64,000 nt of DNA from Thunnus maccoyii (Eukaryota > Chordata > Actinopteri > Scombriformes > Scombridae): the NCBI RefSeq assembly GCF_910596095.1, contig NC_056536.1:16014791-16078790 (forward strand). Reading direction: 5' to 3'. The notes under the pieces are model-generated. The model was not told the origin of the DNA. It did not search any database and was given only the letters and a program-made list of their open reading frames with translations. The position numbers and the translations under genes were made by a program. Below, piece by piece: positions 47,696-60,591 of the stretch. The first letter of the stretch is position 1. Every line of letters starts with the position of its first letter.

Positions 47696-50600
47696 GTAAA
47701 GGAGGGGAGAAGGGAAGAGGGGGGTGATGCTACAGCAGATTTTCAAGCTAGCTTTGTGTAGGCTAATCGATTACACCAGTAGTTTTCCTCCTTTTTCTAC
47801 CCTCCGCTTGTAATGAATTGAATGTGGGCACACGCCACTTAGCTTATATCGTGCTAACACAGGATGCGAGCAGACGAGCTAGCAGTGCATGACAAGCAGC
47901 AAGAGAAAGGCTTTCATCCATCTCCCCCCGTGTTGCCTTTATTATCTATCTCACAGCAGACAGTGGCTCATTTTAAAGAAAAACCTCGATGTAAAGACAT
48001 GTTTCTGGGCGTCTGAATGTCAGAGCCATGGCTGTGTGTGACAGACAGGGATGGCCAGAGGCAAGGTCCATCTGGCTATCAGGGCTTGACCCCTTTTTTC
48101 CTGTCATCTTGCTTATACTTATTCACATGGTGGGAATTCAGATTCATCTGTGACCACATGGCCTTCCAGTTGGACACCATTCAAGCATTTTACATGGTGT
48201 CTGTACTCTGGTTTCAGTTGGAAAAAATAGGGTTTTATTGTATTGAAACTGAGTCATGGTGACAAGTGTTGACGTTAATGTCAAAGGGCCTACAGTCATC
48301 ATCTGCTCTCATGTCATATGAAGATACAGTCTGTTGTGAATGTCTGTTACTGATTACCAAAGTGTGACTAGTGGCGTTCATTTGAGAGACCAACAAGATG
48401 TGAACAGAGCCTCATACACCTGTGTAAACCTGTTATTACTGGGAATTATAGGTTTACCTGCCTACCTGCCCCGCTCTCCTTGTATTACAATACACTCAGT
48501 CTAGTGATGGACAAATTGTGTGAGATCTGTGTCAGACTTGTGCATTTAGCCAATGTGGATGCTCGTAGACATGGATGATGGACTTGTCTATTTATTGTAC
48601 TTTGCACATGTGTGAAGCATTCATTCATCCATCCGACACATAGTACAAATCAACCCCATCCCCCAAGCAGCTGTCCTGCTCTACACCCACTGACACACAC
48701 TGTCACATCCCTGACAGTATCCCCCCCTTCCCCTGCTTCATGGCACCTGGGCCATATTCCTCCAGCTGAGGAGACTGAAGCCAATTGTCCCGGCGTAGTG
48801 ACCGGTCTGTGTCGATCTAACTATACTGACTGACATTTGGTTATTTTAGGTGCTGTGATAGTATTGATAGGGATTTTTTGCAAGAGTCTTAGTACAAATG
48901 CTGTTAAAGCCTCTCACTCATGCCTGTAATAATGTCTTAAAAAGGAATATGGGACTATAAAAGACCTTGACTCTATGGTTGTGTATTTGACGATTATATG
49001 ACATACTACCATGAAATATACAAATATATGTTTACAAGCTTATTACTGTTAGCTGTAAGTATATTGGAGTGAAACCACTGATGCCTTTTACGGCTCATAT
49101 CAGCCAATATGGAAAGTAAACTGATATGTTATTTGTGCATCTGCAGGTATTTTAAGAGCTCACTAACCTCTACAGTTAAAGTGTTATTCTGGTGGTAAAC
49201 CAGTGTTTAGTATGTTTGTCTGGTCTATTAAAGAGTTATACTGGTGGATCTGAAGGTTTTAGCCAATTAATTACATCGGGTGTACTTTGACATCACAGGC
49301 TGACCATCTATATCGTGAGTCATTTAACGGGTGGCTGATATGACGATATATGTATTGTCAGGGATAGACGGAGGTCTAATTGTGATTTTGCCACACTGTT
49401 CATACTGTGGAAACAATCTCGTTACCAAGGTGTATTGTGGGTTATGTTACACATCAATGATTAGGACTGTTTTATGGCTGAATTTCATTCTTACATGATT
49501 TTGCATCAATATGTTGAAGTACTTTGATATGTCACATATGTAATTTGACATCCATTTACGATTTATTGATTGATTGTAGAGGGACTGTGTTACATCACAA
49601 TCTGTATTGATATATTGTGATATAAAATTACATATATAGTCAGCGATACTGGATATCACCCATCTTAGGCCTTTTCATTATTAAGTGCACTTTTTACATT
49701 CCCATCAGACATTTATTTTGCTTCACATCAGAAGTCATAACTTGCAGTAATTAATACAGTTGACTGGTTGTCAGACAACATTATGAGTGTGGTGCTTTTT
49801 TGATTGCAGCTTTCAAGTATTGAGTGTGATAGAAAAATGTCTTAATCAGCCATAAGAGCAAAATATTTGGATGTTTGCACTATTTTAGGTTCATGCGCAT
49901 CAAAGCCAGCTAGTCCCTGTATGACTGCATGCGGCATGTCACTACCTTGTAGGCTATTTTTCTTGATTCCATACCAGCCCTCCTCTGAAGCAAGTGGAAA
50001 TGCCTGTTCCTGCGTTGCTCGGATAAGAACACAGGCCTGCCAAATGGCCTCTTAAAAAACAACCCAGTTCTGCTAGCCCCCTGTGACCATGGGGACACAA
50101 TGAGGACCATTCAGCTGGTCTGAGCCGCCGTGGCCAGGAGCTCTGCTGCCATTTAGGCCATTCAGCTGAACTCGGTCTTTGTGTGCACGTTGGAATGAGC
50201 TGCCTCCATAGGAAGAGAAGGGAGGGGCTGGTGATTGGTCATACTTGAGAAGATGACGTGTAGTGTGTACTACTGCTGGGAGTGGTTGACCCCCTCTCAA
50301 CCTGCCATCTCTCAGCTGGGCCAGGGGTAAAAGGTCACATCCGGTTCTTCACTGTAACTAGCCTACCTGGTAAACATTCCTCGCCATCCGTCAAGCAAGT
50401 TATACAGAGGCATAATGTTGCTGACACAAGCAAAATTTTTGTTTTTTGTCTGTGAAATAGTAGCTGCTGGTCCAGGCTAAGGAAAACACAACATGAGATG
50501 ATTACCATTTCCTCTTACTCAAAAGTTTCTAAACACTTTTTCATGTGTTTTCATGCTTGTTTGCACAGTATGTTGATACAGTCTTACTGCCTATTTGCAT

Positions 50601-51282
50601 CTCTGATCATTGTGTGGCCATCATGAGAGCCCAGATTATTGCCAGTTACTTCCTTTCTAGGCCAGTCATCCAGTTAACCAGCCAGCTAGCATTCAGATGC
50701 AACAGAAGCAGGCTGGGCTCATTTGTATATTAAGAGACTGCCCTCAGCAGAGCATGACAGCACTAATATGGACCCAGGCTGTATCAGCCGTCCATCCTCC
50801 TCCTGACCCTAGCCATCAGTGACAGCGTGCAGGACAAAGCCTGATGTATCCTTGAGGACATATCTCTTCTGTCTCTGTATTATTTATGAATGAGATAAGC
50901 AGTGAGCTGTTGTTTTTGTTAGTAGTCAGACAAAGCGCTTATTTTGAGACGGATTACAGACGTGTGATACACTTCCTCAAGCTCACATGGTGAAGAGCTG
51001 TGTTTTTAAGGTGGAGGTCTGCAAAAAAGAGGAATAAGGGCCGCTCACAGTGATTGTAAGACAGAAATCTCTACCAAAATTCAAATGATTTCACAGCTTT
51101 CAACTCTTGCAGGTCTGATACTACACGCTTTAACAGCTTTACCAAATGTTAGTGTACTTCTCCTGCAAATACGAGTAATATGGTCAAAATGAATGTTGCT
51201 ACAATAATCACAGCATTATATAATCAACATGCATCTTCTTAAAGATGATTTATATGGTATTTTTTGCTTTTGACGGTCTAGA

Positions 51283-51362
51283 GAGACAGGAAACAAGGGG
51301 AGGGATAGAGAGGGTAGTGACATGCAGCAAATGTCCCAAGCCAAATCGAACCGGGAACACGA
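51283..51362. repeat. Short interspersed-repeat fragment
   Basis: 'gagagacaggaaacaaggggagggatagagagg' followed by 'gacatgcagcaaatgtcccaagcc' and 'cgaaccgggaac' matches a short phrase I recall from a widespread teleost repeat. Its borders and family are uncertain. Confidence 0.45.
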
Positions 51363-54014
51363 CAATTACAGAGTACTTGACTATTTCCCGTCACACTATT
51401 TACAGAAAGGTTCAAAATGACAAGTCAAAAAGCCAAACTCATGTTTATCCTGTTGAGTCAAACGGTTTTCGAGTGTTTTTCTAAAACCCAAATGCTATAA
51501 TTTTCTCAAAAAATGTATGGTTTTAGATCTCATGCTGTGACACTTTTGGTAAAATTAAAATTATTATTCATTCAGACAAGATAACCACAATACCCAAAAT
51601 GTGGGATGATCTACTTGCAATTTGGAACCTTCCTCTTCAATTTCTTACCACATTTGGGTGAGCTTTAAGCAATCTAAAGTGTTAACATATCAAGCCATTT
51701 TTTTCTGTTTGGATATTTTGGTAGTATGCGCTACATTAGTGTAGCTCAGAATACAGAAACCACAAATCATCTTCCTCATAGCTTCAGGGCCAAGGCCTTA
51801 GGCCCAAGCAGATGGTTGGGTACTTTTGGCACAGGTCTTTTTTAATGTGTGTTTGTGTGTATACAGTATGTTTGAACATGCAAATGTGTGTATGTGACAT
51901 AATACTGTTTCTGTGAACGGTTAATGATGGCTGCGGTCCCTTTCCCTCCTCTAGGCTGAGTTATTCACATGCTCCCATTAAATACCATGACACCCTCACA
52001 GAGAGGTGTGTGTGGGTGTGTGTGTGGTTGGTGTGCGTGACTTCGAGATGCCCTACAGGTAAAAGTTTAGGCATGTATAGAAGACTGACAACCTGACTTT
52101 GTTGACTCAGTGCTAGGAGATATATTGACATCCCACTCATCAGCCCTCAAGACCTGCACATGTCTTCTACAGCAGAGGAGGCTCAACTCGTTGAGCGAGC
52201 TCACATGTGATGTCAGGTACTGTAACACTGGACAATTAGGCTGAAATCAACAATATTAGTAAGAATATTTTTCCCCAATATATATCAATCTGTTTTAAAG
52301 TTTCGTTGGAATCAAATAGACAACAGGATTTTGTGAAATGATACCACAATATGATCATTATTAACCAACCGAAACCTGATATGTAATCATTGAATTATTG
52401 CCAAGCCCCTATATGAGGACTTTGGTTTTACTAGGGTGTGGAAATCTGATATGACACATGGAAACCATGAAATAGTGGAATATTTTAGTGAGTAGAGTGA
52501 CTACAATAAAGGACAGTGGTTGATGTGCCTGTGCTAACAAGCATCCTCTCTTCTGAAGTACCCTTAAGCAGGACTCCGCCACTGAAATGTGCTATTCTGT
52601 GTCTGACTCTGTGTTCTGATCTTCATGTGGAGGAAAGCAAGTTAATGGAGAACTTCCCCACAGTCTAGGAATAAAATTTCACATTACATTAAACATTAAC
52701 GTTCACCCACTAATGTGATATGAAGCCTACTTATGTATGTCAAGTTAAACTAACAGCGTTTAAACATATGACATGTTTACAGACAAGGCAAGCCTGTATC
52801 CTGTCTCGTAGACCCATGACTCACTGTAATTAGGTGTGTCCTCTTCTCCAGGGCACATCCATCCACCACAAAGTAAAAGAACCTGTTTCAGGCTCCTGTC
52901 TCACTGTGCTGTTTACTGAGTTGATAGGTGTGATGCAAACTGTGACTCATCATAAGGGAAGAGTGAATGGGGATTTTATGATATCAGATCCTTTCTCGCA
53001 GACTGCACAACACCCACCCGCCTCCATTCACCGCTTGACCAACCTGTAATCTCAACCGAGCTGAAAGCAACAGTGATGCGCCTCTCTGACGTTGCATTGT
53101 GCAACCTCCCCACTCAGTGTTTTTGTGGCCTGCAGTCATTTAGTCAGGGGCCCAGGCTGTGACACACCAGACAATGTTGACTGATGTGCGCTCTGATTTA
53201 CACCTCACAGGCTAAATGATGAATCGGTGGCAACAGAGAAATCAAATGGTGTTTTTTTTTTTTTTGGTGTTGTCAGATTGTGGGAGCTGATGCAGAGCCC
53301 CTCCAATCTATCGCTAGACTATATCCACCGCCCGGCAGGCCATGTGACTGTGCTAATGCTGAAGAATGCTCTTGTGAATATAAATAGACCTGGCTGGCAA
53401 GACAAATTCGCTTTCATGCCTGAGGAGGAGAAAACAAGCATCTCTTTGACACAAAAGCACCACCATTATTGCAGTGGAGGCCACACTCTTAAAGAGCCAA
53501 GGAGTCACTCCTAATTGTGTGTTTCTTTCTCGCTGAGGCTAATGTTTCTGGTTAGAAGACAGCAGCCAGTGGTATACACATCCACAACCAGCAAACCAAC
53601 TGTCTGGTTGGCTGCTACATGTGGGTCACTGTTATGCCAGTGGGTTGTGTGTGAAATACCGCGGCCTGTTGCGAACTGACCTTCTCAGGCCAAGCAGCCT
53701 GCTGACTGACTCATGAAGAAAGTTGCTGTAGGTGTGCTAATTGTTAAAGCATCATATCAGTGGTTTTGGATTTTATTTTTATTTTGTTTTTACTACGTTA
53801 CCTACAAATTGTTTATACTTAACATTATTGTTCATCATTTACCAAATGATGAGTCATTTCCTACCTGCTTTGAAAATCAACATAGGGACTTCTCACCGTA
53901 AATATTTGGTCAAATTTATGTGTTGTGTTATTATTGTTTGGTAATGCAAGTGCAAACAGGGAATGTTTAAAAACCTCACTTGTTGATAAGTCCAACTTTT
54001 TGTGAGAAATGTTA

Positions 54015-54053
54015 GTTACGCACTGTAACTCCAGATTCTGTGAGTGTAGGCGC
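54015..54053 (+). repeat. DIRS-like element, outer terminal repeat
   Basis: These 39 bases (gttacgcactgtaactccag…tgtaggcgc) are the reverse complement of 54258-54296 apart from about six mismatches. This marks the outer terminus of the element on the low-coordinate side. Confidence 0.75.
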
Positions 54054-54257
54054 TGCCCTCTAAGGCTATGGCTAGTGGGTTTATCTCTTGTGCGCCCACG
54101 CAGTGCTGAGAAATTTTAGTCCACACCCACCTGCGGGATGGGCCCTCTCACTGTCTCACCTTGAGTATAAAAAATATTGAGACTGGACAATTGGCTCCCA
54201 AAAAAGCTTTTTCTTCAGCTCTTCATGGAGCCAGTGGGGCCCAGAAATTAGAGGTCT

Positions 54258-54343
54258 GCGCCTATACTCATAGAATCTGGAGTTACGATACGTAACTATG
54301 GTTCTATGTCATATAGGCTTCGCCCTCTAAGGCTATCGCTAGT
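54258..54343 (+). repeat. DIRS-like internal complementary region (joined ends)
   Basis: Two inverted terminal sequences meet head to head at 'gttacgatacgtaac' (54282-54296). The left half matches the outer end at 54015 in reverse complement. The right half (ctatggttctatgtcatata…gctagtg) matches the opposite end at 57563-57610 in reverse complement. In DIRS elements this region copies the circle junction used during replication. Confidence 0.75.
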
Positions 54344-54722
54344 GAGATAAGGGTGAAGCAGGATATAGTCCATGCCACACTCGGTCCATCTGGTACCACA
54401 AGCACAGACACACACCTACTTCAAAGAGAAACGAAACAAGTAGCGCTACATGCCCAGCCATTGCACCATGGGTAATGGTTCATCACAGAGCCCCAAAGAG
54501 CCCCGAACGCACAGTATGAGGGGATGAGGGCTGGCGAGGAGCAGAGGAAGGGAAAAAGACAGCTCTCCATGCGCTGACAAGCAAGAGGAAGAGCGCACAA
54601 CCGAATCCCCCGATATCAATCACTCTGATAGAACACTCAGTACAGAGTGAGTCATAGAAAAGTGGGAGACATCCCACATATAAAAACAAATGAAAGAACG
54701 GGGAAGACCAAGAAACCGCAGT

Positions 54723-55851
54723 TTAAATGTCTTCCACTGTCATTCCTCTGTGCAAATTCATCTGGTGGTGTGCGCTCTGATGTGCTCTGGGGGATCCATC
54801 CCAGAGGACAGATATGCCTGTGAAACAGCCATGCACAGCCAGTGCGAAAGGCCCAGTGCAGACAGACGAAGCCCCTGAGATTGCTCTCTGTAGTGTACAA
54901 ACAGACACTGAACGGTGCAAGGCGGCTGTGCGTGCAACGTAGCAGGCCAGAGCGTGCACCGGGCAGAGGAGATGAGACATGACTTCCTCCTCAGACTTGT
55001 GATGAGGAGGGAAGAAACCCTCCAAGGTTATCCCCTCCATCTTAAAGAGCTAGTAATGTTCTTAGGCGTAAAAGCCGTGTTGGGCGCAAGATAGCTGAAC
55101 TGCCATCTCCCTGGATCCTGAGAAATGACGAAGCCACAGAGAGAGCAGATGTCAGAGCCAAAAGCGGGGCCGTTTTGGCTGACAGGAACTTAACTGAAAC
55201 CTGATCCAAAGGTTCAAAGGGGGCTTTAACCAGCGCACGTAAAACCAGCACTAAATCCCACTGAGGGGCTAGAGAGCATGACACGGGCTGGTGTTCGGTA
55301 CACCTCTCAGGAAGCGTTTCATCAGAGGGTGGCTGAACACAGATCTTTCGCTGAAATCCTTGTGACAGGATGAAATAGTAGCAGCATTAGTTTTAACCGT
55401 GCTGAAGGCCAAATTCCTGTCCACTAATAGTTTGAGGAAGGAAAGCAAGTAAGGCAGGGAACACGCAGCGGGGTCCAACACTGGAAAGCTTTCCATTTGG
55501 CGGTGTTAGACACCCTGGTACAACATCCACAGAGAGGCCCAGCCTCTCTAAGCGTTCGCATTCAGCGACCAGACCCACAAACGCTGGCCTATCATCAGGT
55601 AATTCCTGATCACTACCTATGCCTGGGAGAGAACATCCCCACAGCCACTGCAGGCATGGAAACCATGGTGCACCTGTGCGCTCCAAGGCTAACAGGATTG
55701 CTGGCAGCCACTTTTCCTGCACTTGCTCCAGGGGCGGAGGGATCATTGGGACTGGTGGGAAGGGAAAGTATCGGGCCATGGTTGATAAGCAAACTTGTCC
55801 ACTCACAGTGGAAGATTGTCCTGCGTGCTCAAGGAGAACCAGAGAGCACAC
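54723..55851 (-). pseudogene. DIRS-like tyrosine recombinase region, frameshifted
   Basis: Minus-strand pieces at 55393-55851, 55269-55496, 55042-55284 and 54723-55040 follow one another in different frames. Family landmarks include an LPYLLSFLKLLVDRNLAFSTVK stretch, WDLVLVLRALVKAPFEPLDQ with FLSAKTAPLLALTSA, and GFFPPHHKSEEEVMSHLLCP with a CYVART stretch just after. These are the regions leading into and starting the DIRS recombinase domain. The C-terminal catalytic His-x-x-Arg/Tyr part is too decayed to assign. At least three frameshifts are needed, so it cannot make an active enzyme. Confidence 0.75.
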
Positions 55852-56139
55852 TGCATGTTTCCGCGTGCAGCAAACAGATCCACCTCTGCTCTACTGAACC
55901 TCCTCCAAAACGGGGAGGCCAGTTCGGGATGGAGACTCCAGTCCCCTTGAGGAGGGTCCCCTCTCGACATAATGTCCGCTCCTCTGTTCATTTCGCCAGG
56001 AATATACACTGCCTTGATGGAGAGTAAGTGTGTGTACGCCCAGCACATCAGCCATCTTGCTAGGTTCAGAAGCTGCGCTGAACGCACTCCTCCCTGACCA
56101 TTTATGTAGGCTGCTGCTTTGTTGTCTGCGGATCAGCAT
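55803..56139 (-). pseudogene. DIRS-like ribonuclease H region, frameshifted
   Basis: The minus frame at 56087-55803 has RSAQLLNLARWLM, then AVYIPGEMNRGADIMSRGD, HPELASPFWRRF and AEVDLFAARGN, the conserved end of the DIRS/Ty3-type RNase H domain. The beginning of the domain lies in another frame (56139-56090), so at least one frameshift splits it. Upstream sequence that should encode the reverse transcriptase is short and unrecognisable. Confidence 0.78.
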
Positions 56140-56845
56140 GTGCTGATTCTGCAGCAGTGGGGAAAAATTACTTTGTGAACTGCTGAATGTAGCCTTTGCT
56201 GATCAGCCTGCTCATCCAGCCGTCCATTGAACATACGCATCGCCACTCTGAGTAATGCTCTGAAAGTGGGCGTACATGTATTTGCTGTGCTGTGGTTGCC
56301 ATGGAAACAAGCCAGTCCAGAGCTGCAGTTGCATAAGTCGGAGGGTTCTCCGGTGCAACCCATAGGGGGCTCGGCTCGAACTTGTATGTGGGGAAAAACT
56401 GAGCGTGTGACAGAGTAGGTGTACTGTTTTTGTGACGCGGGTCTGTGCTGCCTGTTAACCGACAGGTTAAGGGCCACCGGCTCACACAGTGTGGAGGATG
56501 TGTTTAACAGCTACTGCTGAGTCAGAAGAGTCAGGGGTAGACTTTTTTCCAGAGATATCACTCTTTAGGGGATGATGTTCAAAACAAGTGCCAACATTTT
56601 CATGAACATCATCAGTACAACACACAATCCCCTCCAACCCATCATTGCCTCCTGCTCTGCTTCCTTAGAGGCTGTTGGGGAGGAACCACCAGGTGCAGGC
56701 CACGCGGCTGTTCTTGAATCCCCTCCGAGGTGCCAGCTGTGCAGCTGAGAAAGCTGGCTGAGGTGGCTGTGGAGGGAGAGGGGGAGAAGGGAGGCAGGAT
56801 GTAGCCCCAGTGGTTGTCATGGGGTGTCTCTGCTGTCAGTGTTGG

Positions 56846-57463
56846 TCATGGCTGTCCTAGCATTGACCGGAAGAGTGCAGGGGGCATGCCATGCCGTCGA
56901 TGTTTTCTGCCTCCTCTGGTGCTGACTTCATGGCGTCCACCATAGAATGGAAACATAGCCCAAACAACTCGTCGGGTTGATGGGCGCCTCAAGGAGGTCC
57001 CTCCTTGATGCCTTGGGGATGGGGGACTGCTGAAGCCAGAGGTTCCTTTTGTATCATTGTCTGCCAAGCGGCAGTCCATGCCTGGTAGACGGTGATGGAA
57101 GCACAGAGACTGGGGATAACCTTGGCAGCCTTGCTGATCTCCAACACCTGGTCCAGAGGCAGCGCAGGTGGCTTAGCGGCCAGCTTCATAATCGAGAAAG
57201 CCAGCAGGGAGATGTTGTTGGCCGATGCCTGGCAGGCACATTGGTGAGTGTGGTCTGACAGGCAGGCAGTTAACTGGTCCTTGGAGGATGATGGCTGGAC
57301 AACACCATCCCACACCACAATAAGCTGTGAAATTCGGCTCCAGAGAGGCAACAGGAGGGAAGCTGTGATCCGTGAAACCCTCCACCTTGGTGATGGGGAT
57401 GTAGGTGGAAACAGGTGCTTTCAGGCTTCTTGGCTCCGCAGGGAAGCTAGGGGCGATCCACAC
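56846..57463 (-). pseudogene. DIRS-like gag region, frameshifted
   Basis: Three overlapping minus frames (57463-57173, 57351-56989, 57079-56846) join with frameshifts. Similarity to DIRS gag is only loose: a helix-rich stretch (LAFSIMKLAAKPPALPLDQVLEI) then a basic, proline/histidine-rich tail. The call rests mainly on position, just inside the 5' inverted repeat and upstream of the RNase H and recombinase. Confidence 0.5.
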
Positions 57464-57562
57464 GATCTGTGGATGGGGGAAGCTGAGTCATCCGACTCCG
57501 GTTCGTCAAGTGGGTGTTGACTAAAATCTGTCAGTGTTGCGTGAGTGCGTGAAGGATAAACC

Positions 57563-57610
57563 CACTAGCGATAGCCTTAGAAGGCGAAGCCTATATGAAA
57601 TAGAACATAG
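57563..57610 (-). repeat. DIRS-like element, opposite terminal repeat
   Basis: The reverse complement of this stretch (ctatgttctatttcatatag…gctagtg) matches 54296-54343 with one indel and two mismatches. It marks the high-coordinate end of the element, after which ordinary intron sequence resumes. Confidence 0.78.
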
Positions 57611-60591
57611 AAGATTTGTGCAACAGCTGTTGTGACACAAGAAACTACCACAGTGTTTTCACTGTGTCCATGTTTACCTAATGTTTGGTTTCCAGAGTAG
57701 ATTTTTTGATAACATTGCCTGTTTACGCAATGATTTTTGGCACCAGTCTTTTCAGTATCACATTTCAAAGCATCCTTGAACACATCATGCAGGAATAGTT
57801 GTGAAATCAGTCACATTTTGTATTTGTTGGTCTGTAGTCATGCCATGGCTTGATGAACAAACTAGCAAACAACCGTCCTTGAGGTTAGATGACTTGTTAG
57901 CTTGTGAGCGATTGCTTTCTGAACAGTTTAAAAACTGATCTGTAAATGTTGATCAGTCACTATATGTTAGGTCCGTTTTCACAATGACCTAAACACCCCT
58001 TTAGCTCAGAGGCTAAAGGGGTATTTCTGATATTCTGATCTTCAAAGACATTTTTTCTGTCTTTCAGGAATAAAATAATATTACCAATAAATTTGAAAAT
58101 TGCTTCCATGTGATTGTAACTACCGTTGGACATTAACTCTTTGACCATAAACCTGCTGTCTGTTCCTTCTCTCATTGTCTGGCTCTCACTCTGGCTCTTC
58201 AGATGATCAGCCACAGCTGATCATTACAGCCTTTGAAGAGGGTGTGGAGAACACAGGGTATTTTCTAAGCAGCTGGTCAGTTTCTATATATGAAAGTGCA
58301 GGCCTGCGTCACAGGAAGGGCTGATGGGAAACCAGAGCTCAGGGGTAAAACAGTCATGCTGTATCTGTACAATAAAAGTTTCCAAAAAGGTCAAACACTT
58401 TCTCTGTCAGTGCTTATTGGGTTGTTGTTGTTTTTTTTTCTCGTGCCTTGTGAGTGAATAGTTCTCTTCCTAATTCTTATGTGGAGCCAAAGGGTTATCG
58501 AAAATTCCCAGTGAGTAGAAGTCCTCAGGAAACCCCCTCAACAGGCTGATGTATATCTCCCCTCTTGGCCCCTCAGAACACATTGTGCTAGAGCTTGGCG
58601 TGTAGTCGTGGACCCCTTTAATTCAACTCCCCAGAGAAAGAGGTAACACAAAGGCCATGAAAACACATTGAATAGGGTGTGGCTTCAACCTTTTCATCCC
58701 TAACTGTCAATAGCACTGGCTTCTGGGCTGATGCAAGTCCACATTGCATTGAGTGGAAACATTATTTTAATATTTTGAACTTGGTAGAATCACAGCCACA
58801 GCTCTGGCCCAGCTGGCCTTAGTCATTTCCTGGAGATGAGCTAAAACTGGTTGTTTGCTTCGAAGCCTGAGCTGTGTTGTTATGATCAGTGTTGGGCAGG
58901 ATTTGGTAACGTTAATGTTGAATGAATAGAAGCGATTTTTTTTTTTTTTTTTTTGAGGGTTTGTGGAGCTAGTGCCACATGCCACTGCGGGTAGTGACAG
59001 TATATCAATGCACAGTATTTCTCACACTCCTCTATCAGTGGGAGGCCCTCTTTCTATTGTAGGTTTGTGTCGTGTTGCGTGCTCCCACAAACGGTGACGA
59101 GACATGATGACTTGTCTGGATGTCATCAAAATCATTTGGCTGTGGCTGTAGGAGCCATAGGAGTTAGTTAGAGAGCTTTTAACTAACTAATGTTAACTAA
59201 ACTTTCACTTAAGACTCATATGTGCACGCTAGTTGGCATATATATTTTGAGACACAACTAAATTTAAGGGTTATATCTCCCACATAGTTCTTTCAATGTT
59301 TATGTAAACCCTACTCTAAGTAAAGCTGAGACTTGGCACTTTTAATGTAGTAGCAGGGAGCCTGAAGAACAAAAAACGTGTAACTGTCCAAGTACTTACT
59401 GTATGGACTGTATGTGTTGAAAGTTGAAATTCTGATGGGCATTTTCCAGATCCTTTTCTAAAACCTAAATGTCCACACTAATATGCCAAAACAACAGAAA
59501 AACATTGAAATATATATTGAGTTCTGCACAGGCATTTACCAAACAAATCACATTCATCTGTATTTTTGAAAAGATGTTTTTGGTGTCCTAACTGTGGTTT
59601 TCAAATGTGTCTGCATCGGCACCGATACAGTTTGTCAAGTCACTCCACTTTCACCTTATCCAGTTAGTGCCTATCTTGCTGTCAGTAGCTTGTTTCTAAC
59701 ATACCCTCTCTACCACTCCCTTGTGACCTCATACCTTCAGTTCCGCATGAAGTGAAACATTTTCGCTGATGTAAAGGTTTGTGTATTTTAGAACTTGACA
59801 AGTGGCTATATGGCCCATTTTTCACCGCACTATATTGCTCTCTCGCACATTCCTCTAGTGTTGCACCTTGTTGAACATCCCCACAGTTTCAGAGCCGTCA
59901 CAGTCAGAGCAGCGATAGACTCCCGTCTCGATGACAGGCTGTTTAATGAGTGTGAGCAGTGGGAGGTGGGAGGTCAGGACCGTGAGCTGTCCAGAGAGTG
60001 TAACGTAGGCAATAAGGTCTGTGTGGTTTCAGTGTCAGCTGTAGATTCAACACCCCGGGATGTGAGTGTTTCTCAAAGACCACTCATGGCTTGTTATGAG
60101 CTCATAATATTGATTTAATGAGTCAGCTGCCTGGTTAACATTCCTCCTTCTACATTAATGTCCTCTTTTAACCCATCATCCATGAGCAATTAAGCCCCAT
60201 CAAGGAGCAACATTTCTGCATATGATGGAGAATATTGCTAATTTAAGCTCGGGTAATGTACGAAGCTCAGTGAACCTCAGGTCATGTTTATGACCCTTTT
60301 ATCTCAACACTACAACGCGGTGGCCACAGTGAAACCCGATATCCCTCGCTCACTTTCATTGCTCAATACACTCTGGTTACCCAGCAATGCTGAAACACTG
60401 GTCTGTCATGCAGTTCACCGACCAGGATGCCTCTGTCTTAATAAGTCTCGTCTCTGTTTTTCTTTTCTTTACAGTGTGCTGAATTAAGTCAGAGTCAACC
60501 TACTGACCTCGTTTCATTCCCATCATAGTTCAAATAGATGAGCTAGAAGAGAAAGTGACAAAATAACTCACAGTGGTGTACTTATACCATG

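Larger units (their letters stand above)
54015..57610 (-). mobile_element. DIRS1-like tyrosine-recombinase retrotransposon, degraded
   Basis: Reading on the minus strand from 57610, the parts come in DIRS order: gag-like (57463-56846), ribonuclease H (about 56139-55803), then tyrosine recombinase (about 55850-54720). LTRs are absent. The termini are inverted: 57563-57610 is the reverse complement of 54296-54343 (about 45 of 48 bases). An internal complementary region at 54258-54343 pairs its left half with 54015-54053 and its right half with the far end, a DIRS hallmark. At 3.6 kb it is short of the usual 5-6 kb. The reverse transcriptase is largely missing and all frames carry shifts or stops, so it is a dead copy. 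It sits antisense to dip2b. Confidence 0.85.

Noticed and set aside
55497..56027. 176-codon open frame on the + strand
   Set aside because: It is the antisense shadow of the DIRS-like RNase H/recombinase region, whose minus-strand frames show the real family motifs.
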